Positions 6,896 to 14,975 of a stretch of 20,934 nucleotides of DNA are shown here, piece after piece. Within the stretch, counting starts at the first letter, position 1; each line of letters begins with the position of its first letter. A program made the position numbers and the translations under genes. The stretch is from JBHGBB01 sp041946755 (GTDB lineage Bacteria > UBP4 > UBA4092 > JAOAEQ01): NCBI GenBank assembly GCA_041946755.1, contig JBHGBB010000043.1:1-20934 (forward strand). Direction: 5' to 3'. Under the pieces are notes generated by a model, which was not told the DNA's origin, searched no databases, and saw only the letters and a program-made list of their open reading frames with translations.

Positions 6896-8149
6896 ATGAA
6901 TACAAACCAGGAAAAAGATGTTAGTTTAGTAGATTACCTACAGCCGATAGTTCGATATCGAAGGTTTGTCTTGTGGTTTTGGATAATAGCCATACTATTA
7001 TCGATAATCATAAGTCTGATATTACCTAAAACCTATATCGCTACGGCTACCATTGCACCGCCAAATTCTAGTGGTGACGTATCTTCGCTATTAAGTGGAC
7101 TTGGTGTAACTGGTGGTATTGGCAATCTTGCAGCAATGATGCTTGGTGTTCCAACTTCGGCGGATTTTTATGTCGATATTTTGCATAGTCAAACGGTGGC
7201 GGACGCTCTCATTGACCGATTTAAACTAATGGAAGTATATAAAAAGAAATATCGAATTGAAACACTTAAAGCGCTAGATGATCGAACAGAAATTGATAAA
7301 ACAAAAGGTGATTTAATAACGATTACGGTTGAAGATAAAGAGCCGAAACGGGCAGCTGATATAGCCAATGCCTATGTAGAAGAATTAGATAAACTCACCC
7401 GGCAGTTGGGAATAACCAGTGCCGGTCGAATGCGCGCTTTTTTGGAAAAACAGCTGGTAGAAACCAAACAGGCATTGCGCACCGCAGAAGATAATCTCAG
7501 AAATTTCCAAACCGAGCACAAAATGGTTGCGGTTGATGAACAGACTAAAGCAATGGTAGCCGGGGCCGCTGAGCTTGAAGGACAGCTTATCGCCGCACAA
7601 ACCGAATTGGGAATCTTACGCAGTTTTTCTACTGAAAACAATCCTCGGGTTAAATTAGTTAATGCCAAAATAGCGGAATTAAAAAAGCAATTGAGTCTCA
7701 TTGAAGGGACAACTGCTGTTCCCAAAACCTCGAATTCAAATCCCAAACAAAAACCCTATCCATCTGAAACAGCTAACTCGTTTACCATTCCTTTATCGCA
7801 ATTACCGAATTTGGGATTAGAATTCGTCCGCTTATACCGGGAAGTGAAAATTCAGGAAACGGTTTTCGAATTGCTTACCCAACAATATGAAATGGCTCGC
7901 GTTAACGAAGCTAAAGATACGCAAACTATTCAAATTGTGGATCAGGCAAAAATCCCGGATAAAAAAGATAAGCCGAAACGAACCTTGATTGTTTTAATCA
8001 CTGCAGTATTTGCCTTCGGATTGGCAATATTAGTCGCTTTTATCCGAGATTATTTCGATACTATGAATACCGAGAATAAACTCCGCTGGAATAATTTGAA
8101 ACAAGAACTGAGCAAACCGTCGATAAAGAATACTAATAATCAAATCTAG
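6896..8149 (+). CDS. Wzz/GumC-type chain-length determinant protein
   Basis: An inner-membrane polysaccharide co-polymerase thought to set chain length and link polymerase to exporter. Two transmembrane segments, near 24-44 and 364-384, bracket a 320-residue periplasmic part, the standard Wzz topology. The first helix is followed by KTYIATATIAPP, typical of the family. The periplasmic part has a Gly/Leu-rich loop (SLLSGLGVTGGIGNLAAMM), as in GumC/ExoP relatives, and a long coiled coil (about 165-290). The protein ends 33 residues after the second helix, so the cytoplasmic tyrosine-kinase domain of Wzc is absent. No strong ribosome-binding site is visible before the ATG. It lies 42 bases after the export gene and is probably in the same transcript. 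Confidence 0.9.
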   Translation: MNTNQEKDVSLVDYLQPIVRYRRFVLWFWIIAILLSIIISLILPKTYIATATIAPPNSSGDVSSLLSGLGVTGGIGNLAAMMLGVPTSADFYVDILHSQTVADALIDRFKLMEVYKKKYRIETLKALDDRTEIDKTKGDLITITVEDKEPKRAADIANAYVEELDKLTRQLGITSAGRMRAFLEKQLVETKQALRTAEDNLRNFQTEHKMVAVDEQTKAMVAGAAELEGQLIAAQTELGILRSFSTENNPRVKLVNAKIAELKKQLSLIEGTTAVPKTSNSNPKQKPYPSETANSFTIPLSQLPNLGLEFVRLYREVKIQETVFELLTQQYEMARVNEAKDTQTIQIVDQAKIPDKKDKPKRTLIVLITAVFAFGLAILVAFIRDYFDTMNTENKLRWNNLKQELSKPSIKNTNNQI

Positions 8150-8177
8150 AAATCAATCTATCATCCCGATACTATTC

Positions 8178-8218
8178 AGCCCTGTTAATTAGTTTACTCT
8201 TAACAGGGCTAATGTTTT
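8178..8218 (+). terminator. Terminator-like hairpin between wzz-like and flippase genes
   Basis: AGCCCTGTTAA (8178-8188) and its exact complement (8200-8210) make an 11-bp stem with an 11-base loop. AATGTTTT follows, giving only a weak T-tract. It may be a partial terminator that lowers expression of downstream genes relative to the first two. Confidence 0.6.
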
Positions 8219-8232
8219 CTAGCTAAATACGG

Positions 8233-9567
8233 ATGGCAACCAATCGCATTAGCCAATTATTTTCCCAAATCAAATCGAGTCCCCTGGTACGGGATACTTT
8301 CATCACTACTTTTTTTGCCACTTCTGGTAAAGGAATCGGATTTCTAATTCCATTTTTTATCGCTGCCTGGTATGGGATTGATAAAAATACCGATGCGTTC
8401 TTCTTCGCCTATAGTCTCATCATTTTTCTGGCGATGATATTCTCCCCGGTTATGGAAAGTATTATCGTTCCATTTATTGCAGAGCATAAAGCTAAAAATG
8501 GTGATATTGGACAGTTTGTCGGGCGAGTATTAGGAATGAGTGCAGTCGGATTACTGGCGATATCCGCAATCTTTCTAATCGTAATCAAACCCATCCTGAT
8601 GGCAGTAACGCGATTCTCACCGGATGGATTGGATTTAATCTATAATATTCTCCTCGAATCAATTCCTCTAGTGATCCTATTAGTCTGGACTAGTATTTTA
8701 GCCGGAGCGTTGAATGCTTATAAGATTTTCGTTATCCCAGCAATATCCCCGGCATTTCGGGCGATCGTAACGATACTATTTATTTATCTATTCAAGGATG
8801 AGATGGGAGTTCATGCTATTGCTTGGGGATATGTTGTCGGTGAATTAGCTCGATTAGGTATTTTATTTGTCTTACTTCATCGTTTAAAACTATTCCAGTT
8901 GCATATCTCGATTGGTTGGGAAGAACAAATCATAGAATTTATTAAGACTTCTTCATATCAAATTATCGGTATGGTGATCTTAGGATTTACACCGATTATC
9001 AATAAAACCATGGCATCCTGGCTGGAGAAAGGAAGTGTTTCGATACTCGAATATGCCGACCGGGTATACCTGATTCCCGTAACCTTTTTAGCCAGCGGAT
9101 TTATGGTAACGTTTCTCGCTCATTGGAGTGAGCGATACCAGACTGGAGGAGAAACACAATTAAAACGAGATGTACACCGGGCAGTCGCTTTCATCGGAGT
9201 CATTTCGATTATTCTGACCACCTTGTTATTTTTTACTAAAGGATATTTAGTTTCTCTGATTTATGGGCATGGAAAATTTCCATATGAATTGACCAGTAAT
9301 GTAGCGATAGTATTTGGCTATTATCTTCTGGGATTAACGCCGTATTTCTTATCGCAAGTTTATGTTCGAGCCTTTTTAACTATGAAAGATACCAAGGTGC
9401 TATTATTATCCGGGGTATTACGCGGTCTCGGTACTATCATATTTAGTCTTTGCCTAATGCGTATTATGGGAATTGCCGGGATTGCTTTGGCTACAACGAT
9501 TGCAACCTACGGTATTTTTCTGCTTATGGTATTCTTGTTTCATGGAAAAATAAAGGGTTATGGTTAA
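8233..9567 (+). CDS. MurJ/MviN-like lipid-linked oligosaccharide flippase (Wzx role)
   Basis: A polytopic membrane protein of the MOP superfamily, 444 residues, with many hydrophobic segments consistent with 12-14 helices. The N-terminus (FITTFFATSGKGIGFLIPFFIAAWYG, read as two blocks) and NTDAFFFAYSL resemble MurJ/MviN, and AILVWTS-like, FLSQVYVRAFLTMKDTK and the Tyr/Gly-rich segments fit too. In MurJ the corresponding FYARKDTKTP motif lies at the same place. In this context it most likely flips undecaprenyl-linked repeat units across the inner membrane (Wzx role) rather than lipid II, but the sequence alone does not separate the two. The next gene overlaps its end by 8 bases, suggesting translational coupling. 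No strong ribosome-binding site is seen. Confidence 0.82.
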   Translation: MATNRISQLFSQIKSSPLVRDTFITTFFATSGKGIGFLIPFFIAAWYGIDKNTDAFFFAYSLIIFLAMIFSPVMESIIVPFIAEHKAKNGDIGQFVGRVLGMSAVGLLAISAIFLIVIKPILMAVTRFSPDGLDLIYNILLESIPLVILLVWTSILAGALNAYKIFVIPAISPAFRAIVTILFIYLFKDEMGVHAIAWGYVVGELARLGILFVLLHRLKLFQLHISIGWEEQIIEFIKTSSYQIIGMVILGFTPIINKTMASWLEKGSVSILEYADRVYLIPVTFLASGFMVTFLAHWSERYQTGGETQLKRDVHRAVAFIGVISIILTTLLFFTKGYLVSLIYGHGKFPYELTSNVAIVFGYYLLGLTPYFLSQVYVRAFLTMKDTKVLLLSGVLRGLGTIIFSLCLMRIMGIAGIALATTIATYGIFLLMVFLFHGKIKGYG

Positions 9568-10435
9568 TCAAAATAATCTGATTCTTCTTGAATATCGTGA
9601 TAGCATTAAAGAACAATACGAAATTGAACGTAAATTCGCGACTAAAATTAAACTGGCGCAAAAAAACTCTGAACTTAGAAGAAATCTATTACGTCAAGCA
9701 TATACGGAAGTATCAAAAATAGAACTCACCTACCCGAGTCATTTGACTATCGATTGTGGTCTTGGTGCATATTTAGTTCCGGTAATAATGGCGCTTCCCT
9801 TATCTGGGAAAAAAGTACTTGAGGTGGGGTGTGGTACCGGCAGTCTCTGTGTGGCCCTTGCAAAAAAAGGATTTGTAACTACTGGACTTGACCTATCTCC
9901 TGTGCGAATTGAAAAGGCTAAAGAGCGTGCGAAACAATCGAACCAGAATACCGGCAATTTTATGGTATGTAATTTCATGGAAGCACCTTTGCCAGATACT
10001 GATTTCGATGTCATCATTAACGATAATGTACTCGAACATATCCCGATGGATGAAGCGTCCGATTTTATTCTCAATTGCAAAGCAAAATTAAAATCCGGTG
10101 GCTGGTTGATATCCATAACCCCGAATCGGCTGGTTGGTCCCTATGATGTAAGTGGTTATTTTCTACCTCGAGGAACAGCGGCCCAAGGATTGCATCTTAA
10201 AGAATATACTTTTGCTGAATTAACCACTTTATTGAATCGTGCTGAATTGGGAACCTTATATAGCTTACCGGCTACCGCACAGATCGCTGCTCGATTGGGA
10301 TTAATCAATTCGCGGCGAATCTGGTGGTATAAATCAACCATTATGGAAAAGATTCTACGGCTGGTTCCGGGACCACTACGGATACCAAAGCTGTTTCGGG
10401 TATTAGTAAGCGATATTATTATAGCGCAAAAATAA
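9560..10435 (+). CDS. Class I SAM-dependent methyltransferase
   Basis: A 291-residue protein with a Rossmann-type SAM-binding fold. Motif I is VLEVGCGTG (residues 86-94). The acidic residue closing strand two is D111 in GLDLSP. INDNVLEHIP and LKSGGWLISITPNR match motifs of the Methyltransf_11/23 type. The N-terminal 60 residues are charged and probably helical. Its start overlaps the end of the flippase gene by 8 bases. The position in the cluster suggests methylation of a sugar or of a lipid-linked precursor, but the acceptor is unknown. Confidence 0.85.
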   Translation: MVNQNNLILLEYRDSIKEQYEIERKFATKIKLAQKNSELRRNLLRQAYTEVSKIELTYPSHLTIDCGLGAYLVPVIMALPLSGKKVLEVGCGTGSLCVALAKKGFVTTGLDLSPVRIEKAKERAKQSNQNTGNFMVCNFMEAPLPDTDFDVIINDNVLEHIPMDEASDFILNCKAKLKSGGWLISITPNRLVGPYDVSGYFLPRGTAAQGLHLKEYTFAELTTLLNRAELGTLYSLPATAQIAARLGLINSRRIWWYKSTIMEKILRLVPGPLRIPKLFRVLVSDIIIAQK

Positions 10436-10459
10436 GCAATATCTAGCAAGGATATACGT

Positions 10460-11575
10460 ATGCAAAAAAAAATAGTATTTGTTCTTCCCTCGTTAGTCAA
10501 ACACGGTGCGGAAAATGTCCTGGTAACGATATTGCAATACCTAAACCGGGAACGGTTTGAACCGGTACTACTCTATTTTGATTCCCAAAATAATTTTGGC
10601 AATAGCATCCCTTCTGATATCAAGATTCGCTCTTTACAGAAAAGGAATAAATCAGATAATGTCCGGATATTTTTCCGTTTATCAAAGGTATTACGCGAGG
10701 AAAATCCGGATTTAATCTGCAGTTTTATTACTTATGCAAACTACCTCTGTTTAATGGCAAAAAGCTATTGCAGAATAAATGCCCCCTTGATTATTTCGGA
10801 ACGAACGAAATTATCTTTAGCATTACCATTGGAACAATATATCACTATTAAACAAATGCTAATCCGCCGATATTATCCGAAAGCAAATGGCGTAATTTGT
10901 ATCTCTCAGGGCGTGTATCAAGATTTAATATCGTATGCCGGCATAAAACCAGACCAAGGAAAAGTAATTTATAATCCGGTTGATATCGATAAAATAAAAA
11001 ACCTGGCTCAAGAATCAGTTGATCACCCTTGGGTTAACGAGTATATTCCGGTTCTCGTTGCTTGTGGTCGACTCGTTCCGCAAAAGAATTATCCGCTCCT
11101 ATTAAACGCTTTCAAACTCGTTAGTCAATCCATGCCGGTACGCTTGATGATTTTGGGTGAAGGAGCGTTGCGGAATAACCTTGTCGCTACCGCTGCCACC
11201 TTAGGGATATCCGAAAATGTATCTTTTCTAGGGTACCAACAGAATCCATACAAATATATGGCACGCGCGAAAGGATTTGTTTTATCGTCATCGATTGAAG
11301 GCTTCGGAAATGTTATTTCCGAAGCTATGGCGTGTGGAACTCCGGTTATTTCTACTCGGTGTAATTCCGGTCCGGATGAAATTATCTCCGATGGGATCAA
11401 CGGCATATTAGTACCGGGAAATGATGTTCCGGCAATGGCAGCAGCGATCAAACGACTACTCAGCACTCCGACTCTTCAAACCGAATTGGCAAAAGAGGGA
11501 AAAAAACGGGTTGCCGATTTTAGTGTGGATAAGATTATCGCTGAATATGAGAAATATTTCTTAAGTTTCATTTGA
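10460..11575 (+). CDS. GT4-family glycosyltransferase
   Basis: A retaining GT-B glycosyltransferase of 371 residues that probably adds one sugar to the lipid-linked repeat unit on the cytoplasmic face. The N-terminal domain starts with KIVFVLPSLVKHGAENVL, where the Gly-Ala-Glu/Gly-Gly loop is typical. The nucleotide-sugar domain has ACGRLVPQKN (R204 and K209 as likely phosphate contacts) and the EX7E motif, E280 to E288, in EGFGNVISEAMACGTPVIS. AAGGA (10448-10452) lies 7 bases before the ATG. The start codon is followed by a run of nine A residues, a place where slippage or sequencing error could occur. Donor and acceptor cannot be predicted. Confidence 0.92.
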   Translation: MQKKIVFVLPSLVKHGAENVLVTILQYLNRERFEPVLLYFDSQNNFGNSIPSDIKIRSLQKRNKSDNVRIFFRLSKVLREENPDLICSFITYANYLCLMAKSYCRINAPLIISERTKLSLALPLEQYITIKQMLIRRYYPKANGVICISQGVYQDLISYAGIKPDQGKVIYNPVDIDKIKNLAQESVDHPWVNEYIPVLVACGRLVPQKNYPLLLNAFKLVSQSMPVRLMILGEGALRNNLVATAATLGISENVSFLGYQQNPYKYMARAKGFVLSSSIEGFGNVISEAMACGTPVISTRCNSGPDEIISDGINGILVPGNDVPAMAAAIKRLLSTPTLQTELAKEGKKRVADFSVDKIIAEYEKYFLSFI

Positions 11576-11596
11576 AGAAAGAGCGAATATAACGAC

Positions 11597-11620
11597 TATC
11601 GGTATAGAATCATACCGATA
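11597..11620. other. Short hairpin in the gap before the wzy-like gene
   Basis: TATCGGTAT (11597-11605) and its complement ATACCGATA (11612-11620) flank the loop AGAATC. No T-run follows, so termination is doubtful. The rest of the 141-base gap holds TTGGAC (11670-11675) and TACAAT (11696-11701), but their 20-base spacing makes a poor promoter. Confidence 0.45.
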
Positions 11621-11716
11621 CAACTTAAGTCATTTCTAACTTAGGCCGTTTGATAATTTTATACAACCGTTGGACTATCGCCATGGATTCTGCGATACAA
11701 TATAGTATTTAGAAGA

Positions 11717-13006
11717 ATGTACCATTATTTACAAACCAACTGTGATGTTATGAAATCTTTGGGCATAAAATTGTTTCTCTATCCAATGTTTTTCTTGTTT
11801 CCTTTTGTTTCCATGCAGGTGGTTTATGGCAATTTAAACATTCCGGTTGTCGATATCTGCGCGATGTTTCTTGGGGTACTATTTCTTGGTATTTTTATCG
11901 GAGAAGTGCTCTTCAACCATACTATACCGGAATTGAATTTAAAAGGAATAGTTATTTATAGTGTATTTCTATTGGTCACGATTCTTTCCATAAAGAACAC
12001 TGTTTCGGTCGGAACCAGTATAAAATTCTTTTTCCGGCAACCGGTATTTTATTATCTGGTTTATTTTATTTCAGTCGGTTCCCTAATGATATGGATCGGG
12101 AACAATCAACGACAAATAACCAGATTTTATCATTTATTCTGCATGGCAGGATTTCTCATCTCGATTTTTAGTATCGTAACCTCTATGTATCGGATTTATA
12201 TTGGAAAAATCTGGGGAACCATACCGCTTCCCTATTTTGCTGCTAACCATAAAGTTTTAGCGGTAACACTCACCGGGATAATACCTTTCTTAATAGGTAT
12301 GCGATTAAATCTAAAAACCCGGATGCGCGGATTTTATACCCTAACGATTATGTGCAGTACCCTGGCTATTATCCTCTCTTTTTCTAAGACCGCCTGGTTA
12401 ACGGTCGTATTAATTTATCTGATTTGGGAAATGCGTGGACTCCGGAAATTTACCATCCTTAAACCTGCAGTTATTATCCTCACTATAATCGGTATTATCG
12501 GGGTTGCATTCTATTTATTTACTGTGCTATCATCTAATCCAGAGGTTATACGCGCGGAATTAGGCCGATCTTTTCTCGCAGCATTGGCGATAAAACTATT
12601 CTGGGCTCATCCGATTATCGGTAGCGGGATCGGTAGTTTTGTTATCGCTATGCAAGATTATGCCGACATCTTACCCAAAATGGGGTATCGAACCCTGTTG
12701 GATTTAGAAGCGCACGGATTAGTTTTTAAACTACTGGCTGAAACTGGATTAGCCGGGCTGATAACATTTTTAGCTTTTTTCGGTATTCTCTTTAATTGGA
12801 TTTATCGAATATATCAGACTTATCATAATCATGGAAATAGTTATTGGGAAAATATCTTATTTGGTTTATTAACCGGCTTATTATCATTATTCATTTTAAA
12901 TTCGTTTTTTGGTACTGATACCTATACTCCGCGGTTATGGTTTCCGCTAACCTTTATTATCGGGCAAGGATGCCTGGCTTATAATGAGATAAAGAATCGC
13001 GTCTGA
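11717..13006 (+). CDS. Wzy-like O-antigen polymerase/ligase family membrane protein
   Basis: A polytopic inner-membrane protein of 429 residues with about 10-12 hydrophobic segments. A larger loop in the second half contains HPIIGSGIGSF (NPx-G-x-G-like pattern) and LEAHGLVFKLLAETGLAGLI, which matches the conserved H-x-x-x-L-x-x-x-x-E-x-G-x-x-G-L signature of the O-antigen ligase-related Wzy_C family. In this cluster it most likely polymerises the flipped repeat units at the periplasmic face. A second ATG at 11750 (MKSLGIKLF) is a plausible alternative start because the first 11 residues are not hydrophobic. Neither start has a convincing ribosome-binding site. Confidence 0.85.
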   Translation: MYHYLQTNCDVMKSLGIKLFLYPMFFLFPFVSMQVVYGNLNIPVVDICAMFLGVLFLGIFIGEVLFNHTIPELNLKGIVIYSVFLLVTILSIKNTVSVGTSIKFFFRQPVFYYLVYFISVGSLMIWIGNNQRQITRFYHLFCMAGFLISIFSIVTSMYRIYIGKIWGTIPLPYFAANHKVLAVTLTGIIPFLIGMRLNLKTRMRGFYTLTIMCSTLAIILSFSKTAWLTVVLIYLIWEMRGLRKFTILKPAVIILTIIGIIGVAFYLFTVLSSNPEVIRAELGRSFLAALAIKLFWAHPIIGSGIGSFVIAMQDYADILPKMGYRTLLDLEAHGLVFKLLAETGLAGLITFLAFFGILFNWIYRIYQTYHNHGNSYWENILFGLLTGLLSLFILNSFFGTDTYTPRLWFPLTFIIGQGCLAYNEIKNRV

Positions 13007-13063
13007 AGACTAAACGAATGCACCCTTTAACCTTTAGACATTCGATTCGGGAGTGGTTTGATT

Positions 13064-14785
13064 ATGCCAATGCGACTAGGAATAAACTGGAAAAAAGATA
13101 CGGGAATTAAGAAATATCAGGAGATATTTACCCAACCTGCAATTCGAGATGCATTCGGGAAGCATCTACAACGAATCTTGTCTGATACCGGTTATATTCG
13201 TTATCCTGGCGGGATTTTTACCCAACAAATGCCGTTGGAAATCAATGAAGCAAACCAGGATTATACTACGCCCGGATATCCGATATTTTATCAATTCTGC
13301 AATGAGTATAAATTAAAAACATCGCAGCAGCTTCCCACCTCATCTATCATAAAAAATAATGATTCTATACGAATTAAAGCTGATGTTAAAAGCCCGATAA
13401 ATTGGGCTATCGCAGATTCTATCATAAGTCAGGCGAAATCGATGGTACAATGGTTAAACGACCAGGGATATTCCCAACGCATCATGTTTTGGGAAATCGG
13501 TAATGAAGATTGGTATGACCCGGAATTAAGATTGCGACCGCAAGAATATGCCGAAATTGTCAGTCGATATCTAACCGCATTACGGGGATTGATACCACCG
13601 GAAAAAATCCTGGTTGGCGCTCAACCCGGAATGAGGGGCGGTTCTCAGAATTGGGGCTATGAAGTTCTGCAGAATATAAAATCGCGCGGATTAGCGGATG
13701 CTATCGGTGGAGTTTCAACGCATATTTATCCTTATTTCTTGAATCGGCCGACTTATGACAGTTCTACTTTCGATTTTAATGCCTATTGCCTGGGAGATTT
13801 GTTACCGCAATCATTTGCCGCGGAATACCAGAATACCGTATCGGCGTTGGATTCACTAGGATACAATAAAAATATTAAAATCCATATTACTGAATGCGCT
13901 GTTGATGTTGCCGGACCCAGAACCGATACTCAGTCAACCTTTAAAAACAACCGGAAAAATTATGCTGCCGCCGCCGGGATTGTTCGAATGCTGCTACCGG
14001 TTGCGCAGGATAGCCGATTCGGAGGGGCAGTATACTACTGTTTATTTCATAAATATTTACTTACGCCGGAAGCGCAAAACCCTACTGGCTGGAAAAATTA
14101 TACCGCTGCTGATGACTGGGGTTGGGGACAATGCTGGTATGTTCCACAGCAACCGAAACATATGTTTATCAACACCCCGTTGTTGGAAGCATGGTTGACA
14201 TTAATCCGGTTGTTGGGCAATGCGACTCAAATCCAGCAAAAAGATAGTCAGATGTTTATGGCAATCGCGACAGATAATAATCCGGTACGGTTACTATTCT
14301 TTAATCCTACCAATAATAAATCGGTGATTAATCTAGCGAGTGCATCGCATGGAATTGCTTTAGGCGATGGAAATCTTAATTTGCGAGCGATTAAATCCGG
14401 ATCCCGCGGTGACCGGGAAGATATGACGCTATTTTCTACTCAAGTCGCGCTATTAAACGGAACGGTAGCGCTCCCTCCTTATGGATTATTATTAGCTCGC
14501 GGAAATGACCTGAAATATAATCGGGTTCCGTTATCCCCCGGATTTATTAAAACTAACGGATTCTTACGAAGTAAATTGCTGTCTATTGGAGAATATCAAG
14601 TCCGATATGAACAGGGTAAACTTATTCCTATTCCCCATAACGCAAAAATCGATAACTATCCGTTATCAGCCATCGCTGGGATTGATGGATTAACTGAAAA
14701 TGATATTGCACATCGATTCTTCGGTGTTACTGCCGATGAATTGGTAGATTGGAGTATTTATGAAAAAGATGAAACCGCTACTTAA
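13064..14785 (+). CDS. Clan GH-A glycoside hydrolase-like protein
   Basis: Probably a TIM-barrel glycosidase related to the GH39/GH51/GH30 group. RYPGG (46-50 from this start) matches the R-x-PGG motif of GH51/GH39 enzymes. FWEIGNEDW contains the putative acid/base E148 after Asn. HITECAV contains the putative nucleophile E277, 129 residues later, in the order expected of a clan A fold. A C-terminal part from about 400 looks beta-rich, as in the accessory domains of these families. No signal peptide is seen, so it may act in the cytoplasm, or be exported another way. I chose ATG 13064 because GGGAG (13049-13053) is 10 bases upstream. A TTG at 13058 and an ATG at 13070 are alternatives. The substrate is unknown. 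The role may resemble PslG. Confidence 0.75.
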   Translation: MPMRLGINWKKDTGIKKYQEIFTQPAIRDAFGKHLQRILSDTGYIRYPGGIFTQQMPLEINEANQDYTTPGYPIFYQFCNEYKLKTSQQLPTSSIIKNNDSIRIKADVKSPINWAIADSIISQAKSMVQWLNDQGYSQRIMFWEIGNEDWYDPELRLRPQEYAEIVSRYLTALRGLIPPEKILVGAQPGMRGGSQNWGYEVLQNIKSRGLADAIGGVSTHIYPYFLNRPTYDSSTFDFNAYCLGDLLPQSFAAEYQNTVSALDSLGYNKNIKIHITECAVDVAGPRTDTQSTFKNNRKNYAAAAGIVRMLLPVAQDSRFGGAVYYCLFHKYLLTPEAQNPTGWKNYTAADDWGWGQCWYVPQQPKHMFINTPLLEAWLTLIRLLGNATQIQQKDSQMFMAIATDNNPVRLLFFNPTNNKSVINLASASHGIALGDGNLNLRAIKSGSRGDREDMTLFSTQVALLNGTVALPPYGLLLARGNDLKYNRVPLSPGFIKTNGFLRSKLLSIGEYQVRYEQGKLIPIPHNAKIDNYPLSAIAGIDGLTENDIAHRFFGVTADELVDWSIYEKDETAT

Positions 14786-14966
14786 CGAATTATCGCAACC
14801 GTCTGTCTCTCGCAGAAGGTTTTTAAAACAGAGCCTGATTATTACCCTTGCAGCAACTCTTCCGATTTCAGAAGTATTATGGCAGCGGTCGAAAAAACAA
14901 GTGATGTTAACCTGGCAAACCTTGGACGGCAGAACTCATACCCGGAGCTATCAGCGAATAGGATAA
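14760..14966 (+). CDS. Small Tat-signal protein of 68 residues, function unknown
   Basis: The N-terminal SRRRFLKQSL (residues 17-26) matches the twin-arginine consensus S/T-R-R-x-F-L-K, and is followed by a hydrophobic stretch to about residue 41. Only about 25 residues remain, VMLTWQTLDGRTHTRSYQRIG-like in character (basic and beta-prone). GGAG (14751-14754) lies 5 bases before the ATG, an ideal spacing, and the start overlaps the glycosidase gene by 26 bases, so translation is likely coupled. There is no cysteine, hence no lipoprotein attachment. It may be a membrane-anchored small protein, or the remnant of a longer Tat substrate. I do not recognise the family. Confidence 0.7.
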   Translation: MKKMKPLLNELSQPSVSRRRFLKQSLIITLAATLPISEVLWQRSKKQVMLTWQTLDGRTHTRSYQRIG

Positions 14967-14975
14967 TATCGACTT

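Noticed and set aside
7372..7746. 124-codon minus-strand frame opposite the wzz-like gene
   Set aside because: It is a shadow of the coiled-coil region. Its Ser/Cys-rich composition is typical of antisense reading.
9739..10116. 125-codon minus-strand frame opposite the methyltransferase
   Set aside because: It is antisense to a gene with clear SAM-binding motifs and shows no family features.
13902..14198. 98-codon plus-strand frame within the glycosidase gene
   Set aside because: It overlaps a strongly supported gene in another frame, has no recognisable motif and no ribosome-binding site.
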